From: a virus
Virus record (IMG/VR): IMGVR_UViG_3300020192_000010
Span: 1 to 64,000 of that record
DNA length: 64,000 bases
Strand: one strand, 5' to 3'
Both the position numbers and the translations under genes were made by a program. Positions 54,705-63,083 of this stretch are shown one piece after another. Within the stretch, counting starts at the first letter, position 1; every line of letters starts with the position of its first letter. The notes below the pieces were generated by a model that saw only the letters and a program-made list of their open reading frames with translations, did not search any database and had not been told where the DNA came from.

Positions 54705-54793
54705 ATCTCACCATGAAAGGGTTTACCAACAAATGCCGGAATACTCCCTATGCACTATAACGAAGACATTACTTTGCATAAAGTAAAATGGAT

Positions 54794-55231
54794 TTATTCA
54801 GGCAGATTATCTGGAGGAGACGGAGCCTTCGTTTGATCCGTTGTAGTTCTACGGTCTTCGCCTTCTACTGGTGTGCGCTTACGATATCCATCAAGCTTTT
54901 CTTTCAAAAAACTGCTGGCTACTCGATAAACAAGGCCACTGAGTAGTCCTGCAATGAATCCAATCATTATTCTTGAATCACGATGCTCTCCCCATCCTTC
55001 TGGATAAGGTAAACCTTTAGCAAAGGCTGTTATTAGGACGCCAGTAAATAGTGGTGAGATTGGAAGAAATAAATCGGTCCAAATTTTGGATGTCTTTGAC
55101 GCCGGAACCTTAGGGTTATCAAGAACAAATTCCGTAATTCTACGAAGAATTTCGTTGATGCCTGCGATAGCTAGGCAAAGACTAATAAATTGTAAACTGA
55201 AAAGCGCTGTTAATGATTGTTCTAGTTCCAT
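54794..55231 (-). CDS. Holin-like small membrane protein
   Basis: This 145-aa protein has three predicted membrane segments: about 10-30 (LFSLQFISLCLAIAGINEI), 52-70 (LFLPISPLFTGVLITAFA) and 87-107 (IMIGFIAGLLSGLVYRVASS). A charged, Pro/Thr-rich tail of about 35 residues follows. Size and topology fit a phage holin, though other small membrane roles are possible. It lies between fibre genes. A 5-bp hairpin (ATCCT/AGGAT at 55238-55250) would cover its ribosome-binding site. Confidence 0.55.
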   Translation of the reverse strand: MELEQSLTALFSLQFISLCLAIAGINEILRRITEFVLDNPKVPASKTSKIWTDLFLPISPLFTGVLITAFAKGLPYPEGWGEHRDSRIMIGFIAGLLSGLVYRVASSFLKEKLDGYRKRTPVEGEDRRTTTDQTKAPSPPDNLPE

Positions 55232-55275
55232 GTTAGTATCCTACCAGGATGGCCTACTAGTAGTAGTGCCGTAAA

Positions 55276-57339
55276 TTATGTCGTCTTTGCTACATGCCAT
55301 GGCCAATTTCCAGACTGCATAAATGAATTATATGCATTGGCGTTTCCGCTACCTAAACTTATAGCTGGAACAGCCTCGGTACTTTCTTTAACATCACCAA
55401 GAGTTTTAAGATAAGCTCTATTTACTGTTCTGTGAATTGATGTAACGGCCCCGGCGGTCACGGCCGTGCGGCCACCTAAAATATAAAAATCGTTTTCGCT
55501 GTACAAAGCGTTGGCACCAGCAATAGTGGTTGCTCCTGGAGAAAAATTACCTAATGATTTAAAATTAGATACACCTCCTGCCAATTCAGATATTAAACAT
55601 GCCTGTATAGTGCCGATATTTGTATATCCGGTAGATGTTCCACCTATAAGGTATAAATAATTATTGCTCATCACCATTACATGATCGGCTGACGCCGTTG
55701 CAAGAGCTGTAACTGAAATCCAATTCGTGCTTCCGCTTTCGTTAAGCTCTGTCAAAAGGCTTCGGTATACTACTGAGCTTGATGCCCCAGGAGTACCGCC
55801 AGAAATAGTCGTACATCCTCCAAACAAATAAACATAGTTACCAATCACTGCCAAACTATATCGTGACAGCGCGGTCGGGAGAGTGCTATTAGAGGTTTTC
55901 CACTGCGTAGGAGCTGTTATTGGTGCAAGAGCAACGCCATTGCCAATAACATTTCCATAATCATCGCCACCAACAACATAAATGTATCCATTATGGATGA
56001 AACATTTGTTGTGAGCTATTGAGGGACCGCCGCTTGCGGCGGCCTCTGTGATTGTGGTTGGGCTTGACACTGGTGCACTAAAAACTTTAGTCGTAAAAGT
56101 TGACGTAGCTGTAATGCCCCCAAAAAACCAAATAGTATCGTCTATGCGTACACAATTCCACCCACCAACCGGTGTTGCTAATGCGGTGGTAGTAGTGTTA
56201 AACTTTGCCGGGCCTCGACTAGAGGCGGTTGCTCCATGAAAAGAACAACTTTGTATAACGCCCGCAGTTGGTAATCCGCTAGCTACGTTATGTCCTCCGT
56301 ACATATAGTACGTATCACCTATACCTATTGAAGCGTAACCCCAACGGCCATTAGGAAGCGATCTGGTAGCAGTTGTGAATGGAGACCCAACAGCATTATC
56401 CAAATCGGCTACTGATACTTCGTATACCAATACGGAGGTTTGTCCGCCGTACACGTACAATATACCATTAATTTCTTGAACAGTTGTATTTGATCTGGCT
56501 CTCGAAGTGTTGTATGCCAAAGTGAATGTAACACCATCATTTATTGAGCTTTTGTAAATGTCATCGTTTGGTGTGCCTCCGCCATTGCCGCCGATAAGAT
56601 AAATATAGTTAGCGCTTACAAACGCGGTTCTTGATTGCGTATTGTTTGGCAAACTACCAGGATTCGTCCAAGTAAGCGGGGCGCCTATGCTTGCCTGAAA
56701 AATAAGTCCATTTTCAATGGCACCAGCTCTTCCGCCATACAAAAATAAATTGGTTGGCGTTACGGCCAATGTCATTTTTATGCATTCTGATGGAAGCACG
56801 GATCCAGAATCGGTAAATACTGTAGGCGTAGAGGTGCTGGCCGTAAGAATTTTGGCACCATTACCATCTTCCGCGCCTGATCCAAAAATGTAAATTGTGC
56901 TACCAACAACGCAAGCATTTGAGCCGCCTACCGCAAATGGCAGCGTATCAGACATCAAATTCCACGACTCTGGAAAATCTAAAGAAGCTCTCCAAATTTC
57001 AGTCGAAGTGTTTCCGTAAATATAAACGTAATTTCCAACTATTAATAGCGTCCCAGCAACGTGTGTTGTTGCGGCTTGATAATTTGCTCTGTTGCCGGTT
57101 TTTACAAGATTAGTCGGATCTGAAAGAGGTGCTTTATAAACAAGCCAACCACCGTTCGTTCCAGTATTACCTTCTAATACGTAAACATAGTCACCAGCTA
57201 TGTAACTTAAATGCTTAGTATTACTAGTTGACGCCGTTGTTAATAATTCAGTCGTAAGATTGACGTAACTAGTTTGGCCTGGAGCAGCAATCATGCTACC
57301 TTGATTTGTGTCTACAACATATTTTCCGTCATAAGTCAT
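55276..57339 (-). CDS. Kelch-repeat beta-propeller protein, probable tail adhesin
   Basis: This 687-aa protein is built almost entirely of kelch-type repeats of about 50 residues, each with the hallmark aromatic strand and glycine pair. I count twelve: YVYVLEGN, YVYIYGNT, TIYIFGSG, NLFLYGGR, YIYLIGGN, ILYVYGGQ, TYYMYGGH, TIWFFGGI, YIYVVGGD, YVYLFGGC, YLYLIGGT and DFYILGGR. That could give two six-blade propellers. No signal peptide is seen. It lies among fibre genes, so a receptor- or glycan-binding virion role is likely, but no direct evidence of virion location exists. Confidence 0.8.
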   Translation of the reverse strand: MTYDGKYVVDTNQGSMIAAPGQTSYVNLTTELLTTASTSNTKHLSYIAGDYVYVLEGNTGTNGGWLVYKAPLSDPTNLVKTGNRANYQAATTHVAGTLLIVGNYVYIYGNTSTEIWRASLDFPESWNLMSDTLPFAVGGSNACVVGSTIYIFGSGAEDGNGAKILTASTSTPTVFTDSGSVLPSECIKMTLAVTPTNLFLYGGRAGAIENGLIFQASIGAPLTWTNPGSLPNNTQSRTAFVSANYIYLIGGNGGGTPNDDIYKSSINDGVTFTLAYNTSRARSNTTVQEINGILYVYGGQTSVLVYEVSVADLDNAVGSPFTTATRSLPNGRWGYASIGIGDTYYMYGGHNVASGLPTAGVIQSCSFHGATASSRGPAKFNTTTTALATPVGGWNCVRIDDTIWFFGGITATSTFTTKVFSAPVSSPTTITEAAASGGPSIAHNKCFIHNGYIYVVGGDDYGNVIGNGVALAPITAPTQWKTSNSTLPTALSRYSLAVIGNYVYLFGGCTTISGGTPGASSSVVYRSLLTELNESGSTNWISVTALATASADHVMVMSNNYLYLIGGTSTGYTNIGTIQACLISELAGGVSNFKSLGNFSPGATTIAGANALYSENDFYILGGRTAVTAGAVTSIHRTVNRAYLKTLGDVKESTEAVPAISLGSGNANAYNSFMQSGNWPWHVAKTT

Positions 57340-57348
57340 AAAATTTCC

Positions 57349-59196
57349 TTAAATTAGAAGCCAATTAGATCCGTTACTTACAAGCGTCCAAGATGCCCAA
57401 TCAACAGAAATAGTTCTGTCACCTGCGTAATCATCTATATTACCAGTGGCGCCGTTTCTTACCAACGTAATGTTATTTACTGATGAGTTTCCACCAGAGT
57501 CTTTTATAATTACCATTCGCCCTGCTGAGTGTGCTGGTAGCGTTATCGAAATAGCTAACGCAGATGTGTCAACAAACAGTATAAATTGTGTAGTTATTAC
57601 TAAATCGCCAGAAACTGCTACAGTCGATACCGTTTGAGATCCTGTTAGCGTTAAATCGCTGCCAGCCAACGTTGCAGCTCCTGTAGACGTAATAGACGTA
57701 GCTCCTGTAGACGTAATAGACGTAGTTCCTGTAGACGTAACGGATGTATTACCAGTAACGGTAGCTGTTAATCCAGCTGCGGCCGTGACAGCTGCTGTAT
57801 CTGCCGTGATAGCAACTGCGCCGGTTGCAGTCATCGTAAGAGTGCTGGCCAATACTGTAGCGGCAGCTGTCGCTACGCCGAGGGCCGTAACCGACTCCGA
57901 AACTTCAAACAACGACACACCAGGTGTCACGCTTATTTTGTACCCATATGCGTCGTCGAATGTATTACCAACTGTCATCAGTACGCATTTTGAACTGATA
58001 GCCCCAGCAATACCGGCATTGAAATCAATAATAACAGGCGTATAGGCAGAGTTATCCGGTTTGTCGCTTGCCAATACGTTATTTGAAATTACAATCTTGC
58101 TTTTTCCTTGAACGGTGGTGGTATCGCTTGTGAAAGCGTCGATATACACAAGGGCTAATAGATCAGTGTCGGTTAAGATATAGTTTGAACTAATATCGAT
58201 GTTACATCCATTAGCAAAAATAACGTTGCTATTCTCAGCATCAACCGTTCCGCCAACAGGCCCGAAATTACGTACTCTATTGTTCTTAAACGAGAAGTAA
58301 TCGAGCGTGCCTTTCAAAACGGAGTAATCGATTGTGCGATTGAATCCATCAAACTGACATCCTTTGACATCGAGATTGGTTGAATAGTTGGAACCGGAAG
58401 AGTAATCGATCGAAATTGCAGAGTAAGTAGTTTGTGTTGGCGTTCCGCTTCCTGAACGTCCGAAGAACACTACTCCTTCGCACTCAAGGCCACCGCCGCG
58501 TTCCAAAGAAACAAGTGGAGACGCTAAATTCTGTACTGTACGATATGCGGTATCGCCTAGGAATGCTGGCTTCAGATAGTTGTCTGAGATGATCAGGTTG
58601 ATCATCTTGACGCCCTTGCTAGTTAAAAACGGGTCATACGTCGTGACAGAGCTGACAACCGCTTTGTCTTCTGATCTGTCGATGTCGCCTTTGACCAGGA
58701 ACATTGGCAATTCAGCTGCGACTCGTGGTGAAGTAGGATCCAATACAGTCGTGTTGACTAGCTTGGTACCGAAGCCTTCCCCCATAAGTATGATGCCTGC
58801 TGGGATTTCTACTGTTTTGCCGATCTTATGTGTTCCGGACTTGATAACGATAATACCACCGTTTTTGATACGATCATATTTTGGGTTGGAAACGTTTGTC
58901 AGAACATCTGTCAACTCGATATCCAGGTTGGCTACCGAATCATCAAATACTCCTGTTGACCAAACATCTGTATCGGCCCCTACAGTTACGAAGAAGTCGA
59001 AATTCAAAATATTATCATTAAGAGCTGCTAGCGCTTCGCTAACATACCCGGCAGTGATTCCGACGAGGGGCTCTGACAAAAGTATATCATTATCACTGTG
59101 ATGACGGTTGACGCCATTTACGTGATCCTCGAAATCATAGCGATTTGTAGCTAATTTGCCTACTCCGCTGTTTTTATTAAAGTTAGGACCAGTCAT
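57349..59196 (-). CDS. Pectate-lyase-fold tail spike protein
   Basis: This 615-aa protein has an N-terminal attachment region, then a beta-helix domain opening IIVIKSGTHKIGKTVEIPAGIILMGEGFGTKL, typical of tail-spike pectate-lyase folds. Rungs follow (VSLERGGGLECEGVVFFG, LDVKGCQFDGF, IVISNNVLASD). A low-complexity Thr/Ser/Ala collar with tandem repeats (about 480-510) leads to a C-terminal domain ending SGGNSSVNNITLVRNG...SVDWASWTLVSNGSNWLLI, common at tail-spike ends. No depolymerase active site is assigned. Confidence 0.8.
   Translation of the reverse strand: MTGPNFNKNSGVGKLATNRYDFEDHVNGVNRHHSDNDILLSEPLVGITAGYVSEALAALNDNILNFDFFVTVGADTDVWSTGVFDDSVANLDIELTDVLTNVSNPKYDRIKNGGIIVIKSGTHKIGKTVEIPAGIILMGEGFGTKLVNTTVLDPTSPRVAAELPMFLVKGDIDRSEDKAVVSSVTTYDPFLTSKGVKMINLIISDNYLKPAFLGDTAYRTVQNLASPLVSLERGGGLECEGVVFFGRSGSGTPTQTTYSAISIDYSSGSNYSTNLDVKGCQFDGFNRTIDYSVLKGTLDYFSFKNNRVRNFGPVGGTVDAENSNVIFANGCNIDISSNYILTDTDLLALVYIDAFTSDTTTVQGKSKIVISNNVLASDKPDNSAYTPVIIDFNAGIAGAISSKCVLMTVGNTFDDAYGYKISVTPGVSLFEVSESVTALGVATAAATVLASTLTMTATGAVAITADTAAVTAAAGLTATVTGNTSVTSTGTTSITSTGATSITSTGAATLAGSDLTLTGSQTVSTVAVSGDLVITTQFILFVDTSALAISITLPAHSAGRMVIIKDSGGNSSVNNITLVRNGATGNIDDYAGDRTISVDWASWTLVSNGSNWLLI
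57677..57748. repeat. Three tandem 24-nt repeats in the tail-spike collar
   Basis: Units 57677-57700 and 57701-57724 are identical, and 57725-57748 differs at a few positions. Each encodes eight residues of the (S/T)TG(A/T)TSI type. The repeat length is a multiple of three, so gain or loss of units keeps the frame. Confidence 0.9.
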
Positions 59197-59226
59197 ACAA
59201 TCTCCGTAAATTATGCTTAAATATTG

Positions 59227-60789
59227 TCAAGGCAGGATCACTTCATGTGTATGGCCCAAAGCTTCCTGAACTATGCCATCCACGACGCTGTGCGAGTGGC
59301 CCTGTGCCATCCCTGTGATTTGGTTAACATCTTCTATTCCAAACGTATCCTCATTGATAACAATTACGTGACGATGTGGAAGAATACTTGGCGCCTGAGC
59401 CAATGTTGTAAAAATCTTTGAAGGAAGCAGCTCAGTATTACGGAAAGATCTGATCTGATAAGCCGGGTCTGTCTTGCGAATTCTCTGAACCCTAAACTTC
59501 TGACCACCCATTAGACTTTGAAGCAATCTATTTCTAGTTACGCTCAATACTTCATAGCGAAATTCTTCATTGCCATCTTGGTCAAATCTGATGATGATGT
59601 CTCTGTTTTTTATTGTCGGTACCGTTAGTGTCCATACATCAAAAATGGCCTCAGATTCAAATCCAGTCTCTGTCGATTTAACTGCGTCCTCTGCTGGAGA
59701 AAACTTCACGAAAATTCTACTATCAGAACGACGTGGATTGAAATACTGTTGCCATCCAACAACAAACCCGGTTCCAAAACACTTAGTGCATCGATCATCC
59801 GGACTTTCGTTTGAAGGCAAGAAACACTTGCAACGATAACCTGTACGCTGCTTAGTCAAAAGCACAACCGGCTCACCATCTATGTTGAGCAGCATCTCTT
59901 GACGTTGATTATTTTGCTCTTGGACACTCATTCCACGAAGAGTTTGACCTACTCCGTTGTATCCATCAGCACAATATTGTTCTCCACCTATGTAACTACC
60001 AACGCATTCTCCATTTAGAAGTTGAACCGGGTCGGTTCGATGCCATCCTGCATAGTCGTAAGGTTGAAATCCGACGTTGTACTGATCGCTTGAGGTCAAA
60101 TCTACTGTAAGTATATCTTTAACAACTTGTTTGTATCCGTCTGTGACGGTGTACGGATAATGATCGATATCGATTCGACACTGGGCGTGATATACGCGCG
60201 GGTTACGCTCTTCTTCACCGATGAAGAACGTCAATGTCGGGCTCCATGTCAGCTCGCCATTGTATCCGTCCGTATTATGGATCGTGGCGGTGGTACCGTT
60301 GTAACCGCGCTCAGCTAAAGTTAATGAATTTCCAGTTACAGAACCGTATCGGATCAACTCTGTACCAGCCAGCACAACTCCAAATGCTGGGAAGTCTGTC
60401 CCGTCAATGATAGGGATTGTAGTTTGTACTTCGTCAATATCTGATGATAGTATGGTGGTTGGCAGAAGGAGAAGATCATCTTGGTACGGCACTAAAGCAG
60501 ATGTGTCTAGCACATTTTCAATATACTCAACGGCACGCACTGCGAAATAATAAACGGTACCTGGCGTAAATCCAGTGATGGTTGCCTGGTTGGTATATGT
60601 AAGGACTACAAACTTAGGGCCTTCAGAAAAGATCGTTCGCTCTGTTTCGGAAAAATATATGTGGTAAGCTATTTTGTTTGTTCTGGTTGTCGGAAATGCT
60701 GTAGCCCAACGCACAGTTATACCGTCACCATCGTTTAAAGCGATCGTTTCGGTAATGCCTGCTATGTTTGGATTAAGATAATATGACAT
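59227..60789 (-). CDS. Tail protein with FN3 domain, zinc-type cysteine motif and C-terminal His motifs
   Basis: This 520-aa protein starts with a fibronectin type III-like domain (about 10-100: ITVRWATAFPTTRTNKIAYHIYFSE, then GFTPGTVYYFAVRAVE). A middle section carries CKCFLPSNESPDDRCTKC (about 318-335), a rubredoxin/zinc-ribbon-like pattern. The C-terminus has repeated His pairs (PHRHV, GHSHS, GHTHE), which in some phage fibre and tip proteins coordinate iron or zinc. It is probably a baseplate or fibre connector. Neighbours are the HExxH protein upstream and the spike gene downstream. Confidence 0.7.
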   Translation of the reverse strand: MSYYLNPNIAGITETIALNDGDGITVRWATAFPTTRTNKIAYHIYFSETERTIFSEGPKFVVLTYTNQATITGFTPGTVYYFAVRAVEYIENVLDTSALVPYQDDLLLLPTTILSSDIDEVQTTIPIIDGTDFPAFGVVLAGTELIRYGSVTGNSLTLAERGYNGTTATIHNTDGYNGELTWSPTLTFFIGEEERNPRVYHAQCRIDIDHYPYTVTDGYKQVVKDILTVDLTSSDQYNVGFQPYDYAGWHRTDPVQLLNGECVGSYIGGEQYCADGYNGVGQTLRGMSVQEQNNQRQEMLLNIDGEPVVLLTKQRTGYRCKCFLPSNESPDDRCTKCFGTGFVVGWQQYFNPRRSDSRIFVKFSPAEDAVKSTETGFESEAIFDVWTLTVPTIKNRDIIIRFDQDGNEEFRYEVLSVTRNRLLQSLMGGQKFRVQRIRKTDPAYQIRSFRNTELLPSKIFTTLAQAPSILPHRHVIVINEDTFGIEDVNQITGMAQGHSHSVVDGIVQEALGHTHEVILP

Positions 60790-60801
60790 CGGTACCTTCG
60801 A

Positions 60802-61308
60802 TCAAACTTTTTTCTTTAGTTCGTTAGCTTTCTCCTGCTTTTCTTTTCCTTCGAGCCCGTGATAATCAAGCATTCCGTCTACGTATTCGTTAGCTTCACC
60901 TTTTCCATATTGATCTGCAAGCCACTCTACCTGGTTCTGAAACCCTTCAACTTCAAATGGGTTATCGAGGTAATCGCCATCATCTGCGCCTTGCGTAGGC
61001 TCGGTGCCGGTAGTTTGCTGAAGCCAATGCGTAATCTCGTGAATACCGTAACCGAAGTCTTTAAAGAAGTCCCCGTCACATAGAAGTTTGTAATTAAAAT
61101 AGATAATCCCATGGTCTGTCTTAGCCGAAACATCTAAATCAGAAAAACTAATAGGAATGTAGTCTATCTCCTCGATATCCACTCCATATTCATTAAAAAT
61201 GCTTTGCATTTGCTTGTTCTTTTTAAGGTAAACCCTCAAATTTGTAATAAGCGTCAGCAAAAGCTTAGGAGAAAACCCTCTAACTTCTTCTAAAGTATAT
61301 TTCTTCAC
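60802..61308 (-). CDS. Putative zinc metallopeptidase-like protein (HEITH)
   Basis: This 168-aa protein has HEITHWLQ at 90-97, fitting HExxH zinc sites, and an acidic downstream segment NPFEVEGFQNQVEWLAD (about 116-132) that could supply the third ligand. The start is GTG, supported by a strong AAGGAG ribosome-binding site 8 nt upstream (61317-61322). A TATAAT box lies at 61329-61334. The lysine-rich C-terminus ends KKKV. Function in a tail operon is unclear: virion maturation, host target or domain relic are all possible. Confidence 0.65.
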   Translation of the reverse strand: MKKYTLEEVRGFSPKLLLTLITNLRVYLKKNKQMQSIFNEYGVDIEEIDYIPISFSDLDVSAKTDHGIIYFNYKLLCDGDFFKDFGYGIHEITHWLQQTTGTEPTQGADDGDYLDNPFEVEGFQNQVEWLADQYGKGEANEYVDGMLDYHGLEGKEKQEKANELKKKV

Positions 61309-61328
61309 CTAACAGTCTCCTTCATTCT

Positions 61329-61351
61329 ATTATATAGCGCTTTAGTGAGGG
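61329..61351 (-). promoter_or_regulatory. Possible promoter upstream of the HExxH gene
   Basis: On the minus strand a perfect TATAAT (61334-61329) lies 6 nt from the strong ribosome-binding site AAGGAG. A sigma70-like -35 box at normal spacing is not convincing (TTGAGC is 20 nt away). The same 58-nt gap holds CCCTCACTAAAG (61351-61340), identical to the core of the T3 RNA polymerase promoter. It is the longest non-coding gap in this part of the operon. Confidence 0.35.
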
Positions 61352-61366
61352 AAAGCTCAAATAAGG

Positions 61367-62266
61367 TTAGAAGAAGCGGCGGGCTCTCAGGTGGCGAAGG
61401 CGTTGCACGTTAGGGTTGGTCGTAGTGATCGTCATCGTGCCCAAACCCTTAGGAGCTGGGCGCATAGAGTTCTTAATGTACTTTAAATTCTCGTTATACG
61501 ACGAAAGAGCTGACGAATACTGTGTCATCAGCATTTCCGATACCGTTGGTGGAACGAACGAGATGCCATTGTCAGTAATATTGAACTCTCGACCTCGTTC
61601 AATCAGAGCCTGACTGGATAGAGCGTAAAGAGTAGCTCCTTGAACCAACATATTGATGAACTGGTCTATAATGGCAGTGTCTTCGTAAGTAAAATTAGTG
61701 AAATATGGAATTTCATTAAAATTACTCAACGACATAGCGCAAAACGTAACCAATAGATCTGTAGTAAAAATATCACAATCGATGTAAGTAACGTTTCCGT
61801 TAGCGTCAATCTTCTTTGCCTTACCGCTGCTCTTCAAACGAGCGCGAAGGCCTTTGATAACCTTATCGATGTTGAATATAGCATTCTGGCTGTAGTTGAA
61901 CCCGACATCGTCGCCCAAGTGGTAATAACCATCCGTATTGATGGCTGGCATTTGAGTATTATCAACAATGAATTGAAAATTGGCTTCAATGCTGGTACCC
62001 TGAAGTGTTCCGGTCCACTTGTCGATATAAACACCTACTGGTCCGCCGATACCTACTGCGTAATCGAAACCATATCGGCCCTCTTCGACTCGATAAATAC
62101 CGGCAGACGTAGGGCCGAACGACACGAGCCCGCTAGGCAAGATTATACTGATAGTGGGATAGGCATCCAAATCTATTGGAGTGCCGGTTCCATCTTTAAA
62201 TAGTGCGCGTAACTGTACAGTGTCGGTAACTTGTACTAGCTCAGAGCGTTGACGGATTTGTGACAT
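61367..62266 (-). CDS. Structural protein with N-terminal Ig-like domain, 299 aa
   Basis: The first ~110 residues form an Ig/FN-like beta domain (TVQLRALFKDGTGTPIDLDAYPTISIILP, then GIYRVEEGRYGFDYAV) similar in pattern to the 112-aa protein just upstream. The rest is helical with unknown function (for example FINMLVQGATLYALSSQALIERGREFN), suggesting a homotrimeric or connector part. It is preceded by the 112-aa gene in the same operon. Its place between fibre-type genes suggests a neck, baseplate or fibre component. Confidence 0.55.
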   Translation of the reverse strand: MSQIRQRSELVQVTDTVQLRALFKDGTGTPIDLDAYPTISIILPSGLVSFGPTSAGIYRVEEGRYGFDYAVGIGGPVGVYIDKWTGTLQGTSIEANFQFIVDNTQMPAINTDGYYHLGDDVGFNYSQNAIFNIDKVIKGLRARLKSSGKAKKIDANGNVTYIDCDIFTTDLLVTFCAMSLSNFNEIPYFTNFTYEDTAIIDQFINMLVQGATLYALSSQALIERGREFNITDNGISFVPPTVSEMLMTQYSSALSSYNENLKYIKNSMRPAPKGLGTMTITTTNPNVQRLRHLRARRFF

Positions 62267-62290
62267 AGAAGGCCCCTTGGGGTTTCCCCA

Positions 62291-62629
62291 TTAGCCGGGC
62301 GATACACTAAAATTCGCAAACGGCGCGTTAACATTTAGTTCGACGACTTCATTTTTAACAGTAGCATCCGGTTCTGTATACTCTACTATTACCACGTAAC
62401 TGCCTACGGCGGAGGCTCCGGATGGCAATTGAAATTTATACTGATAGACGCCTGTGGAAACAACAGTCATGTCCTGTGGAAACCCGGCTGCTGACGCTAG
62501 GCTTGGCATTACGACCTTGGTGATAGAAGGAACGTCATAACCATCGGTAAGAATTCCCGTAGAGGGCTCAAAAACCGAGATGGTTATCGTTGCTATTTGA
62601 CCTGGGCTATAATGTAATATTGTGTGCAT
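62291..62629 (-). CDS. Small Ig-like structural protein, 112 aa
   Basis: I choose the ATG at 62629 (MHTILHYSPGQIATITISVFEP) rather than 62662. It is preceded by an AGG-type ribosome-binding site, while the longer form would reach to within 20 nt of the divergent gene. The protein is one Ig/BppU-like beta domain (strands ITISVFEPS, VVMPS, GVYQYKFQLPSG, SYVVIVEYTE). It is the first gene of the long minus-strand structural operon. Confidence 0.6.
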   Translation of the reverse strand: MHTILHYSPGQIATITISVFEPSTGILTDGYDVPSITKVVMPSLASAAGFPQDMTVVSTGVYQYKFQLPSGASAVGSYVVIVEYTEPDATVKNEVVELNVNAPFANFSVSPG

Positions 62630-62681
62630 GCTCAACCTGTGAATATATTCAAATAAGCACATAGTACGGCATTAAAGTTGT
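62630..62681. promoter_or_regulatory. Divergent intergenic region with 10-bp palindrome
   Basis: The minus-strand structural operon and the plus-strand block start back to back here, so promoters for both must lie nearby. GAATATATTC (62641-62650) is a perfect 10-bp palindrome and a candidate operator. Neither promoter has convincing -35/-10 boxes. Confidence 0.35.
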
Positions 62682-63077
62682 ATGACTAGCAAGAATAAAG
62701 AATTGTGGATAACCAATCTATCTAAAGTAGACGTCAGCCTGGCTGATCTAAACGTTACGATACGTTCTTTTGCATCTGTCAATCTATTAGACTCAAGACA
62801 TTATAGCATTACCGAAACACAAGCAAATGCATCGATCAAATCTGGATCTATCTATAAGAAACGCGACAAAATCAGAGTAAGGGTTGCTGCGCCACCTCCG
62901 GCTCCAGCTATAACTATTTTACAACAAGAAACGTCTCTGCCTTCCAGGGCACGTTCCGGTATACCAAAACTTGTTCCATTGTATGAAGAATACAATGTCT
63001 CAGACGAACAGTACGCAGAAGAATTAGCTGAAACGGCTGAGCAGGACAGAAAACCACGTCATTCAAGAAATCAATGA
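62682..63077 (+). CDS. Unknown 131-aa phage protein
   Basis: First gene of the short plus-strand block. The N-terminal half (LWITNLSKVDVSLADLNVTIRSFASVNLLDSRHYSIT, then SGSIYKKRDKIRVR) reads like a compact beta domain. A Pro-rich linker (APPPAPA) follows, then an acidic, disordered tail. I have an impression of similar proteins in other large phages but no function. No strong ribosome-binding site is seen. Confidence 0.6.
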   Translation: MTSKNKELWITNLSKVDVSLADLNVTIRSFASVNLLDSRHYSITETQANASIKSGSIYKKRDKIRVRVAAPPPAPAITILQQETSLPSRARSGIPKLVPLYEEYNVSDEQYAEELAETAEQDRKPRHSRNQ

Positions 63078-63083
63078 GGCCAC

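Noticed and set aside
54705-54793. Promoter with ACTTT/AAAGT palindrome before the long fibre gene
   Set aside because: A TTATAG-like -10 exists, but no -35 box at normal spacing, and the palindrome is only 5 bp; too weak to list as a feature.
57677-57748. Possible CRISPR-like repeat
   Set aside because: The units are head-to-tail with no spacers, are in frame inside a spike gene and differ by codon changes; this is a protein repeat.
58580-59101. 173-aa plus-strand reading frame opposite the tail-spike gene
   Set aside because: It is the antisense shadow of the well-supported pectate-lyase-fold spike gene, is low-complexity in translation and has no ribosome-binding site or neighbours on that strand.
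62630-62662. Longer start (62662) for the first minus-strand structural gene
   Set aside because: The extra 11 residues do not look like the Ig-like fold, and the internal ATG at 62629 has a better ribosome-binding site and leaves room for a divergent promoter.
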